From the NCBI GenBank assembly GCA_023393115.1, contig JAEWMS010000028.1, positions 30,860 to 94,859 of the forward strand: a stretch of 64,000 bases of DNA, written 5' to 3'. Position 1 is the stretch's first letter, and each line of letters begins with the position of its first letter. Shown here piece by piece: positions 17,449 through 26,700 of this stretch. Origin of the DNA: Bacillota bacterium (lineage in GTDB: Bacteria; Bacillota; Clostridia; Acetivibrionales; DSM-1351). A model generated the notes under the pieces. That model had not been told where the DNA came from. It saw only the letters and a list, made by a program, of their open reading frames with translations, and searched no databases. The position numbers were made by a program, and so were the translations under genes.

Positions 17449-20400
17449 TTATCTCTTTACTTCTTCCATTACAAAGGCTTCAATAACGTCGCCTTCCTTA
17501 ATATCATTGAAGCGTTCAATAGAAACACCGCATTCAAATCCAGTTGCAACTTCCTTCGCATCATCTTTAAATCTCTTAAGAGATGCAAGTTTTCCTTCAT
17601 GAATAACGATACCTTCTCTAACAACTCTGACCTCCGAATTTCTCTGAACCTTACCGTCAGTTACATAAGCACCGCCGATGGTTCCGATTCCGGAAACCTT
17701 GAAAATCTGTCTAATTTCAATGTGACCAAGTACAACTTCTTTATACGTTGGCTCAAGCATACCCTTCATAGCTGCCTGAACATCTTCGATAGCTTTGTAA
17801 ATTACACTGTACAATCTCATGTCGACTTCAGCATTCTTTGCTGCTTCAGTAACATTTGCACCTGGTCTTACGTTAAAACCGATAATGATTGCACTAGATA
17901 CCTGAGCAAGAGTAACATCTGATTCGGTTATGGCTCCAACAGCACCATGAATTGTTCTAACTCTTACTTCATCATTGCTAAGTTTTTCAAGAGACTGTTT
18001 AACAGCTTCTACAGAACCCTGTACATCAGCTTTGATAATAATATTCAAATCCTTAACCTTACCCTCTTTAATTTGTGTAAACAAATCTTCAAGTGTAACT
18101 TTTGCAGTGGACTTGAACTGTTGCTCTTTCTGCTTGAACTTTCTCTTTTCAACCAGCTGTTTGGCAACCTTTTCATCTGTTACGGCGTAAAATACTTCGC
18201 CGGCTTCAGGAACTTCATTCATACCAAGGATTTCAACAGGCATTGACGGCCCAGCATTTTTTATACTGAGACCCTTGTCACTTGTCATAGCCTTGATTCT
18301 ACCAAAAGCAGAACCTGCTATCATCGAATCCCCAGTTTTTAAAGTACCTCTCTGAACAAGAACTGTCGCAACAGGTCCTCTTTCCTTATCAAGTTTGGCT
18401 TCAATTACAGTTCCTTTTGCCTGTCTGTCAGGATCTGCTTTTAATTCAAGCATGTCAGCAGCTAAAAGCACCATTTCAAGTAACTGGTCTATATTTTCTC
18501 TCTTCTTTGCAGAAACCGGAACCATTATTGCATCTCCGCCCCATTCTTCTGCAACGATACCATATTCGGTAAGTTCCTGTTTCACCTTATCAGGATTTGC
18601 TCCAGGCTTATCAATCTTGTTTATAGCAACAATTATTGATACATTTGCAGCTTTAGCATGGTTTATCGCCTCTATAGTCTGAGGCATAACTCCATCATCT
18701 GCAGCAACAACAAGTATTGCGATATCAGTAACCTGAGCACCTCTGGCACGCATAGCGGTAAACGCTTCGTGACCCGGTGTATCGAGGAAAGTAATAGTTC
18801 TGTCATTTGCTTTTACTGTATAAGCACCTATGTGCTGGGTTATTCCGCCTGCTTCACTGTCAATAACGTGAGCGCTTCTTATAGCATCCAGCAATGATGT
18901 TTTACCATGGTCAACGTGACCCATGACAACAACTACAGGTGGCCTTGGCTTTAACTTTGATTCATCCTCTGTTTCAACATCATCAAAGAGGATATCTTCC
19001 TCACTAACCTGGACAGCTTTCTCAGTCTTTACACCGAATTCTTCAGCAATAATTGTTGCTGTTTCGAAATCAACATCATTGTTTAATGTAGCCATTACTC
19101 CATAATTCATCAACTTCTTAATAATTTCAGTTGATGTTTTCTTCAATGATTCAGCTAATTCTTTAACAGTCAGAGTATCAGGTATTGTTATTGAAGTAAG
19201 AACTGCCTTAGGTGGAATATACTTTTCCTGTACCTTTTCCTTCTTGTTTCTTGGTAGTCTTTTCTTCTTGCCATCATCGCTATAGAATTCATCAAAGATG
19301 TAATCTTCATTGAGTATTTCTGAGACGCCCTTCTTTTCGATTACAATCTTCTGTGGCTTAAACTTCTGTTTCTTATCGGCAGAAGCCTTTGGTGTCTCTT
19401 TTTTCTGTTTTTCTTCTCTCTTGAAGTTCTTATCAATATCCTTGCTCTGGAATTCCCTTCTTGCTTCATTCCTCAATGAATCGGATTGCTCCTGAGCAAC
19501 AGTGACATCAGGCTTTGGAATGTCCAGGCCTTGTTGTCTGTACTGACCTTGAGGTCTATCACCTTGAGGTCTGTTATACTGACCCTGTGGTCTGTCACCC
19601 CTGTTGTACTGACCCTGCGGTCTGTCGCCTTGAGGTCTGTTATACTGACCCTGTGGTCTGTCGCCCCTGTTGTACTGACCCTGTGGTCTGTCACCTCTAT
19701 TGTACTGCCCCTGAGGTCTGTCACCTTGTGGCCTGTTGTACTGACCCTGCGGTCTGTCACCTTGTGGTCTGTTATACTGGCCCTGTGGTCTGTCTCCCTG
19801 AGGTCTATTGTACTGGCCCTGCGGTCTATCACCCTGTGGTCTGTTATACTGGCCCTGTGGTCTATCACCCTGGGGTCTGTCACCTCTATTATACTGACCC
19901 TGCGGTCTGTCACCCTGGGGCCTGTCGCCTCTGTTATACTGACCTTGCGGTCTGTCGCCCCTGTTGTACTGACCCTGTGGTCTATCACCCTGGGGTCTGT
20001 CGCCTCTGTTATACTGGCCTTGTGGTCTGTCGCCCTGAGGTCTATTGTACTGCCCCTGTGGTCTATCACCCTGGGGCCTGTTATATTGACCCTGCGGTCT
20101 GTCTCCTTGAGGTCTGTTATACTGGCCTTGCGGATGGTCACCCTGCGGTCTGTCAGCTTGTGTTCTATCAAGCTGTGGTTTGCTTTCAGTAACTGAGGCT
20201 TCCAAAGAAGCGTCTGCTTTTGGGGACTCGATACCTTCATTGTTTCGAGCTGTTTCGGCTACTGCATTTTGATCCTTAGGTTCAATGATTGTGTTTGATT
20301 TCATATCCACTCTTTCAGCTACATTTTCATTATTTGTTTTAACTATTTCGTTTATATCAACTTTTTTAGCTACATTTGCATCAATTTGATCATTATTCTC

Positions 20401-21015
20401 CAACACAATCTTTTCCTCTTTTTTGATGTCCTCAGGCTTTATATTTTGCTTTTGGGCTGTAGGATCATCATGTTGAACAGCTGGAGTCTTCACAACATTT
20501 TTATTATTTTCGAGAGCCTTATCGTTCTTGACTACAGGTTTATTCTTGAAATCAGGTTTACTGTCTCGTACAAAACCCGGTCTTAACCCAGATGTACTGG
20601 AGTCAGATTTAAAGTAATTAGGCTTAGCGGTAGACTGATTTACTTCTTTTTTCATATAATTACCACGGTCAGGAGTAGTTGCTTCTCCCTTGCTGTCAAT
20701 TACAATTTCTGTGGTTCTAATTATTCTTGGAGCACTTTTCATATCCTTTTTAACATCTTTCTTCTTGTCAACGGTATGAGAAGACTCTGCAGAAGTAACC
20801 TTCTTTTCATCATCCTGCTTCTTTTCATCATGCTTTATTACACCAATATGTTTGTATAGTGCATCTAACTCATGAGGTTCAAGAAGGCTCATGTGATTTT
20901 TTACATTTATATTTATCTCAGCAAGCTTTTCCATCAACCTTTTACTTGTTGTATTAAGTTCTTTGGCAAGCTCGTAAATTCTTGCTTTATCCAATACCTT
21001 CACCCCCGGATTCAT
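17449..21015 (-). CDS. infB: Translation initiation factor IF-2 with a long repeat insertion
   Basis: IF-2 is the GTPase that brings initiator tRNA to the ribosome. Domains: N-terminal IF2_N (about 10-60), a charged disordered linker, a tandem-repeat block at about 288-495 with 17 PQGQY units, a second IF2_N (about 610-660), and the G domain with GHVDHGKT at 699-706, DTPGHEAF and NKID, followed by domains II-IV. Length 1188 aa compares with roughly 700-900 for most bacterial IF-2; the repeat accounts for much of the excess. Start: ATG at 21015 lacks a clear ribosome site. A TTG at 20994 has GGGGGTGA 8 nt upstream and may be the true start (1181 aa). It overlaps ylxQ. Confidence 0.95.
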   Translation of the reverse strand: MNPGVKVLDKARIYELAKELNTTSKRLMEKLAEININVKNHMSLLEPHELDALYKHIGVIKHDEKKQDDEKKVTSAESSHTVDKKKDVKKDMKSAPRIIRTTEIVIDSKGEATTPDRGNYMKKEVNQSTAKPNYFKSDSSTSGLRPGFVRDSKPDFKNKPVVKNDKALENNKNVVKTPAVQHDDPTAQKQNIKPEDIKKEEKIVLENNDQIDANVAKKVDINEIVKTNNENVAERVDMKSNTIIEPKDQNAVAETARNNEGIESPKADASLEASVTESKPQLDRTQADRPQGDHPQGQYNRPQGDRPQGQYNRPQGDRPQGQYNRPQGDRPQGQYNRGDRPQGDRPQGQYNRGDRPQGQYNRGDRPQGDRPQGQYNRGDRPQGDRPQGQYNRPQGDRPQGQYNRPQGDRPQGQYNRPQGDRPQGQYNRPQGDRPQGQYNRGDRPQGQYNRGDRPQGQYNRPQGDRPQGQYNRGDRPQGQYNRPQGDRPQGQYRQQGLDIPKPDVTVAQEQSDSLRNEARREFQSKDIDKNFKREEKQKKETPKASADKKQKFKPQKIVIEKKGVSEILNEDYIFDEFYSDDGKKKRLPRNKKEKVQEKYIPPKAVLTSITIPDTLTVKELAESLKKTSTEIIKKLMNYGVMATLNNDVDFETATIIAEEFGVKTEKAVQVSEEDILFDDVETEDESKLKPRPPVVVVMGHVDHGKTSLLDAIRSAHVIDSEAGGITQHIGAYTVKANDRTITFLDTPGHEAFTAMRARGAQVTDIAILVVAADDGVMPQTIEAINHAKAANVSIIVAINKIDKPGANPDKVKQELTEYGIVAEEWGGDAIMVPVSAKKRENIDQLLEMVLLAADMLELKADPDRQAKGTVIEAKLDKERGPVATVLVQRGTLKTGDSMIAGSAFGRIKAMTSDKGLSIKNAGPSMPVEILGMNEVPEAGEVFYAVTDEKVAKQLVEKRKFKQKEQQFKSTAKVTLEDLFTQIKEGKVKDLNIIIKADVQGSVEAVKQSLEKLSNDEVRVRTIHGAVGAITESDVTLAQVSSAIIIGFNVRPGANVTEAAKNAEVDMRLYSVIYKAIEDVQAAMKGMLEPTYKEVVLGHIEIRQIFKVSGIGTIGGAYVTDGKVQRNSEVRVVREGIVIHEGKLASLKRFKDDAKEVATGFECGVSIERFNDIKEGDVIEAFVMEEVKR
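19530..20155 (-). repeat. In-frame tandem repeat inside infB
   Basis: About 630 nt made of 30- and 36-nt units encoding GDRPQGQYNR or GDRPQGQYNRPQ, with some doubled GDRPQ. I count 17 PQGQY motifs. Units differ mostly at third codon positions (for example GGT/GGC, CCT/CCC, TAC/TAT), so the array is not freshly amplified throughout. Because the period is a multiple of three and lacks stops, other frames on both strands are also open here. Confidence 0.95.
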
Positions 21016-21319
21016 TAATTTGGTTATCTATTAGCTTAAGAAGGCCATTTTTAAAGTCCTTTGACTGAATCGAAACAACAGAACGTATTTCTTTTCCAAT
21101 ACATCTCCCAAGATCAAGTTTTTTGCCATATTCCCTATAGCAAACATCCCGAAAAACGCACATACTTTTAAATTTGTCCTTCGTGTTTTCAGAAGCATCT
21201 CCTGCTACAATTACAAGAACAGCTTTCCCTGATTTAATGGTTCTTTCACATGTTTCATCCCCGGATAACAGCTGTCCTGCCTTTTTAGCAAGACCTAATA
21301 AGGAATAAACCCTATCCAT
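20987..21319 (-). CDS. L7Ae/L30e-family ribosomal protein YlxQ
   Basis: About 110 aa with the L7Ae fold start MDRVYSLLGLAKKAGQLLSGDE, a KAVLVIVAGDASENTKDKF stretch, and the usual position between rnpM and infB. YlxQ proteins bind RNA and are thought to affect ribosome or RNase P function. The start is uncertain: ATG at 21319 fits the family N-terminus; ATG at 21331 or a TTG at 21409 are possible. None has a strong ribosome binding site. Its end overlaps the infB start. Confidence 0.85.
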   Translation of the reverse strand: MDRVYSLLGLAKKAGQLLSGDETCERTIKSGKAVLVIVAGDASENTKDKFKSMCVFRDVCYREYGKKLDLGRCIGKEIRSVVSIQSKDFKNGLLKLIDNQINESGGEGIG

Positions 21320-21395
21320 CACAATGTCCATTCTCAACGTTTTGCACATAGTACCATGCCAGTTAAAGCATGGCCCTGCCCTCCTTTTGTAATGT

Positions 21396-21674
21396 TTAAC
21401 CGCCTTCAACCTCTCCCATCAATTGGCTCTTCAAATCATCATATACCTCTGAACCAATAGTAGTTTCAAAAGCCTTGTCAAGTCTTTTCGCCTTTATGGC
21501 TTTTTCAAGACAATCGGCACTTCTGCATATGTATGCACCCCTGCCTGGCTTTTTACCAACGAGATCAATGCTGATTTCTCCCTCATTATTTCTTACCACC
21601 CGTATTAATTCTCTCTTGGCCTTCATTTCTTTACAGCCCAGACACATACGCAATGGAATCTTTTTTTGCTTCAT
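21396..21674 (-). CDS. rnpM: RNase P modulator RnpM (YlxR, DUF448)
   Basis: 92 aa with the DUF448 hallmarks PLRMCLGCKEMKAKRELIRVVR and GRGAYICRSADCLEKAIK. Members bind the RNase P RNA and modulate its activity. Position directly downstream of nusA is the standard one. The stop lies within the upstream extension of the ylxQ frame. Confidence 0.92.
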   Translation of the reverse strand: MKQKKIPLRMCLGCKEMKAKRELIRVVRNNEGEISIDLVGKKPGRGAYICRSADCLEKAIKAKRLDKAFETTIGSEVYDDLKSQLMGEVEGG

Positions 21675-21740
21675 CCATCCACACCTTCCTATAGTAAACT
21701 TCTTCCGAAAAGCCGATAGTCTGTACTTTGTCTATAGTTA

Positions 21741-22910
21741 TTATTCGTCAATAAAAACTTCATCATCCTGGTCACCGCTGTACTGGTCACCGCTGTAGCC
21801 GTCATTTTCATCATCCAAGTCATACTCAGTATAATCACTATTTATACTGTCATCAAAGAGTTGTCTTTCTATAGACTGCCTTAACTGTGATTCACTCTTT
21901 ATATCAATTTTCCAGCCGGTCAGCTTGGCAGCAAGTCTTGCATTCTGCCCTTCTTTTCCTATGGCAAGAGAAAGCTGATAATCGGGTACAACAACCCTGG
22001 CAGCTTTTTCCTCTTCATTCACATCAACTCTTACAACCTTTGCAGGACTTAAGCTGCTGGAAATGTATTCTTTTGGATCATTACTCCACTTAATAATGTC
22101 AATTTTCTCACCGCGGAGTTCATCAACAATTGCCTGAACCCTGGTACCCTTCTGACCAACACAGGCTCCTACCGGATCTACATTTTCATCCTTTGAATAA
22201 ACTGCAATTTTGGTTCTGGAACCAGGTTCACGGGAAATACTCTTTATTTCCACAGTTCCATCGTGTATTTCTGGAACCTCCAGTTCAAAAAGTCTTTTTA
22301 CAAGGCCCGGGTGTGTTCTGGAAATCATTATCTGAGGGCCTTTTGTTGTTTTCTTTACTTCAATTATATAAGATTTAAGTCTTTCGTTAAAACGGTATTC
22401 CTCGCCGGGAGTCTGCTCGCTAGGAGAAAGGACAGCCTCGGTTTTTCCAAGGTCAACAATAACGTTTCTTTTTTCTATACGTTGAATAATACCTGTTACT
22501 ATATCACTTTCCTTGTTATAAAATTCGTCGTATATAATTCCTCTTTCAGCTTCTCTAAGTTTTTGCACAACAACCTGCTTTGCGGTCTGGGCAGCAATTC
22601 TTCCGAAGGATCTGGGAGTAACCTCCATCTCGGCTATATCCCCTATAGCCAATGTTGGATTTAATTTTAAAGCTTCGTCTACAGAAATGTCCATTTGATC
22701 CATATCCGGGACCTCTGCGACCTTTCTTAATCCAAACACCTTAACATCTCCAGTGGTTCTATCAATGTTAACCTTTACGTTCATAGCAGAACCGAAATTT
22801 TTCTTATATGCAGAAATCAGAGCGGCTTCAATCGCCTCGATTATAATCTCCTTCTTAATACCCTTTTCCTTTTCAAGCTGTTCAAGTGCTAGTATTAACT
22901 CAGCGCTCAT
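21741..22910 (-). CDS. nusA: Transcription termination/antitermination protein NusA
   Basis: NusA binds RNA polymerase and nascent RNA and modulates pausing, termination and antitermination. The 389-aa protein has the N-terminal polymerase-binding domain (about 1-125), an S1 domain (about 135-200, GIIQRIEKRNVIVDLG) and KH domains (GACVGQKGTRVQAI near 255; LAIGKEGQNARLAAKLTGWKIDI near 325). It ends with a short acidic tail holding a small GDQY repeat, and lacks the C-terminal acidic repeats of E. coli NusA. GGAGG precedes the ATG. Confidence 0.97.
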   Translation of the reverse strand: MSAELILALEQLEKEKGIKKEIIIEAIEAALISAYKKNFGSAMNVKVNIDRTTGDVKVFGLRKVAEVPDMDQMDISVDEALKLNPTLAIGDIAEMEVTPRSFGRIAAQTAKQVVVQKLREAERGIIYDEFYNKESDIVTGIIQRIEKRNVIVDLGKTEAVLSPSEQTPGEEYRFNERLKSYIIEVKKTTKGPQIMISRTHPGLVKRLFELEVPEIHDGTVEIKSISREPGSRTKIAVYSKDENVDPVGACVGQKGTRVQAIVDELRGEKIDIIKWSNDPKEYISSSLSPAKVVRVDVNEEEKAARVVVPDYQLSLAIGKEGQNARLAAKLTGWKIDIKSESQLRQSIERQLFDDSINSDYTEYDLDDENDGYSGDQYSGDQDDEVFIDE

Positions 22911-22939
22911 TACGTTAACCTCCCATTACTAATTAAAAT

Positions 22940-23398
22940 TTAAAATTTAATGGCCCTTTTTATTATGGCAACCTTATCCTTTTCAAATTCAATATTGTTT
23001 CCGGCGTCGCTGATTATTATCTTATTATCAATTAATCCCACTAATTCGCCTTCAAATATTTTCTTGCCGTCAATAGGTTGATAAACCTTAACTTCAACCA
23101 ATTCACCTTTATATTTAATAAAGTCTCTTTCTGTTTTTAAAGGTCTTTCCAGACCAGGTGAGGAAACTTCAAGATAATAGCTTTGTTCTATGGGATCTTT
23201 TTCGTCGAGTATATCGCTAATCTGTTCGCTGACTGCCTGGCAATCGTCAATACTTATTCCGCCCGGCTTATCAATATATATTCTTAGGTACCAGTTTGCA
23301 CCCTCTTTAACAAATTCAACATCTACCAATTCAAAATTCAAAGCTTCAACTACAGGTGCTGCAAGTTCCATAATTTCCTGTTGTACATTTTTTTTCAT
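22940..23398 (-). CDS. rimP: Ribosome maturation factor RimP
   Basis: RimP (152 aa) is needed for 30S maturation. It has the N-terminal alpha/beta domain with YLRIYIDKPGGISIDDC and EVSSPGLERPL, and a C-terminal SH3-like domain. It is the first gene of the rimP-nusA-infB operon; GGAGGACG precedes the ATG. Confidence 0.95.
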   Translation of the reverse strand: MKKNVQQEIMELAAPVVEALNFELVDVEFVKEGANWYLRIYIDKPGGISIDDCQAVSEQISDILDEKDPIEQSYYLEVSSPGLERPLKTERDFIKYKGELVEVKVYQPIDGKKIFEGELVGLIDNKIIISDAGNNIEFEKDKVAIIKRAIKF

Positions 23399-23745
23399 TA
23401 TTTACTCGTCCTCCAATAAGTTAGAGTTTACCGGACGGTATATGCTTATTGAGAAAAAAACCTCATGCATAACAAAACGCGGTCACAAAATGTGCCCCTT
23501 TCTAAAAAGTCAAATTAAGTTGACTTTAGAATTTATACCTGAACCGGAAAACTGACTGCAAAACATTATCATAACCGTTATCACGTCAAATAAACAACAA
23601 AGAGTGGGATTTCCCACTCTTGGCAGTCAAGTCTATTAAACCTCTATCCTTGTGTATTATATCATTATTATTTCAAATTATCAACAATTTATTACCGTTT
23701 TTGAACAAAGTCTTAAATTTTTTTGGAAAATCAATTACAGCAATG
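23399..23745. other. Intergenic region between polC and rimP
   Basis: 347 nt without a gene. It holds the polC terminator (23600-23621) and an inverted repeat, GTCAA/TTGAC flanked by TCTAAA/TTTAGA (23501-23530), 100-130 nt upstream of rimP. That could be an operator or leader structure of the rimP-infB operon. No clean -35/-10 pair was found. Confidence 0.5.
23594..23621 (-). terminator. Terminator of polC
   Basis: AAGAGTGGGA (23600-23609) and TCCCACTCTT (23612-23621) form a perfect stem. On the minus strand it is followed by TGTTGTTTATTTG. It lies about 125 nt behind the polC stop. Confidence 0.75.
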
Positions 23746-26700
23746 TTAAAACAAACATAACTGATTACTTTCAGGCAATCCCTTAAGGCAATTATTTCTT
23801 TCAAGAATCTCTATTACAGATTTGCTTATCTTGGCTTTTGTTCTCAATTCGTCAATTGACAGGAACTCCCCGTCTTTTCTGGCTTCAACGATATTTAAGG
23901 CCGCCGCTCCGCCCAGGCCCTGAAGAGCATTTAAAGGAGGCCGTATTCCACCCTCTTCTATTATAAACTTCTTAGCCTCAGATAAATACAAATCGATTGG
24001 AAGGAATTTGATTCCTCTTGCATACATTTCGTTGGCAACCTCAAGTATGGTGAGTACATTCTTCTCCTTTGTGGTAATATTATTTCCCTTCATTTCATAT
24101 TCCTTGATTTTATTTTTTACCTTATCCTGCCCCTGTGCCATCATTTCGGCATCAAAATCATCTGCTCTTACGGTGAAGTATGTAGCATAAAAAGCTTCTG
24201 GATGGTAAACCTTATACCATGCTATTCGGAAAGCCATCATAACATAAGCTGCGGCATGGGCTTTGGGGAACATGTATTTTATGGTTTTACAGGACTTAAT
24301 GTACCAATCGGGTACTTTATTTTCCTTCATTATTACTTCATATTCTTCCTTGACTCCCTTACCCTTTCTTACATCCTCCATTATCTTAAACGCCGTTTTA
24401 GGGGGAAGTCCCGCATGCATAAGGTAAATCATGATATCATCACGGCAGCAAATGCTTTTGGACAGTGTAGTTATTCCGTCTCTTATCAGGTCCTGCGCAT
24501 TATTCAACCAAACGTCGGTTCCATGGGATAGTCCTGATATTCTGATTAGCTCTGAGAACGTCTTAGGCTTTGTATCCACCAGCATTTGCCGTACAAATTT
24601 CGTGCCAAATTCAGGGATTGCATAGGTCCCTGTTTCGCTGCCTATGTCCTCGGGTGTAACCCCCAAGGCTTCAGTACTGCTGAAAAGACTCATGGTTTTG
24701 GCTTCACCAATGGTAATTGTTCTGGCATCTATCCCGGTAATATCCTCCAGCATCCTTATAACGGTAGGGTCATCGTGTCCGAGAATATCAAGCTTCAGTA
24801 TACTTCCATGCAGGAAGTGATAGTCAAAGTGGGTTGTTATAATTTCAGAGGTTGTATCATCGGCAGGTCTTTGGATGGGAGAAAAGTCAAATATCTCCTT
24901 GTCCTTCGGAACAATCATTATACCTCCAGGATGCTGGCCGGTTGTTCTCTTGATGCCTGTACAGCCTTTCACAAGCCTGTTGATTTCGGCATTTGTAACC
25001 ACAATTTCTCTTTCATCAAGGTAGTTCTTAACGTAGCCGTATGCAGTTTTCTCTGCAACCGATGCAATAGTACCGGCTCTGAAAACATAGCCTTCTCCAA
25101 AAAGCTCTTCAGTGTATTTATGTGCTACCGGCTGATATTCTCCCGAGAAGTTCAAGTCTATATCAGGCTCCTTATCTCCGTCAAAGCCCAGGAAGGTTTC
25201 AAAGGGAATATCATAGCCGTCCTTTTTAAGGCTGTTACCACAGTTTGGACATTCCTTATCTGGCATATCAAAACCACAGTCATAGGTGCCGTCAAGTATG
25301 AATTCAGAATATTTGCACTTCTCGCATATGTAATGGGGCTGAAGTGAATTAACCTCCGTTATCCCGGACATGTTTGCCACAAAGGAAGAACCTACCGAAC
25401 CTCTTGAACCGACAAGATAGCCATCTCCAACCGATTTTGAAACCAGTTTTTGAGCAATCAGGTACATAACCGCGAACCCGTTCTTAATAATTGAATTCAG
25501 TTCTTTTTCAAGTCTTTGCTGAACAACCTCTGGTAAATTCTCTCCATAGATTTCTTTAGCCTTGTTCATAGCCATTTCTTCTATGTCATGTTCTGCACCC
25601 TCAATTTTAGGAGGATATGTACCCTCTAGCACTGGTGCGATATTCTCAATAAGGTCAGCAATAAGATTTGTATTATCAATAACAACCTCACGAGACTTTT
25701 CCGGTCCAAGATAGTCAAACTCCTCAAGCATTTCATCAGTTGTTCTGAAATACAGCGGTGCCTGATTATCGGCATCGGTGAACCCCTGGCCTGCCATGAG
25801 TATTCTTCTGAAAACCTCATCCCTGGGGTCCATAAAGTGTACGTCACAGGTGGCGACAACAGGTTTTTGATGTCTTTCACCCAGTCTTACAATTTTTTTG
25901 TTTATCTTCCTCAATTCCTCCTGAGAGGATACCTTTCCGTTATTAACAAGAAACTGGTTATTTCCAAGAGGCTGTATCTCCAGATAATCATAGAATCTGA
26001 CTATTTTAGATATTTCATCCTCACTTTTATTGTTTAGTATTGCTCTGTACAATTCACCCGCTTCACAGGCACTTCCCAGTATCAAACCTTCTCTGTATTC
26101 CATCAGCAGCTTTTTAGGTACTCTGGGCTTCTTATAAAAATACTTCAGGTGTGACTGTGAAACTATTTTATATAAATTCTTAAGGCCAACAGAATTCTTT
26201 ACAAGTATAATGGCATGGTTTGAAGGTGCCTTGACATTTACTTCATAACCAAAGGCATTTTCAATGTCCTTTATGGTCTTGCACCCTTTCTCCTTAAGTA
26301 ACCCTAAACAGTGCAGGAATATTTTTGCCGTAGCCAGGGAATCATCCACTGCCCTGTGATGATTTTCCAGTTCAATCCCCAAATGCTTGGCGACAAGGTT
26401 AAGCTTGTACTTTCCAAGCTCAGGGAACATTTTTCTGCACAACTCAAGTGTATCTATGTACGGGTTTCTGATTCTCTCTCCGATTATTTTTGCGTTCTGT
26501 TTTATAAAGCCAACATCAAAAGTAGCATTGTGAGCTACAAGAACAGTTCCCTGTATAAACTCCATAAAATCGGTAAGCACCTGCTCTATAGGTGGAGCAT
26601 CCTTTACCATGTCGTCGGTAATACCTGTCAGCTTAACTATAAAGCTTGGAATGGGTATTCCGGGATTTACAAAGGCGCTGAACTTCTCAATTATCTGCCC

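Noticed and set aside
19530..20155. CRISPR-like regular repeat array
   Set aside because: There are no unique spacers; the repeats are contiguous, in frame with IF-2, and vary at third codon positions.
19473..20240. Long open frames in other frames and on the plus strand across the infB repeat (for example 19486-20196 and 19515-20192)
   Set aside because: The array has a period divisible by three and no stops in several frames, so all copies stay open. None has a ribosome binding site or non-repetitive protein content.
24586..25347. 253-codon plus-strand open frame opposite polC
   Set aside because: Antisense to a conserved region of PolC, no ribosome binding site, composition that follows the complementary codons.
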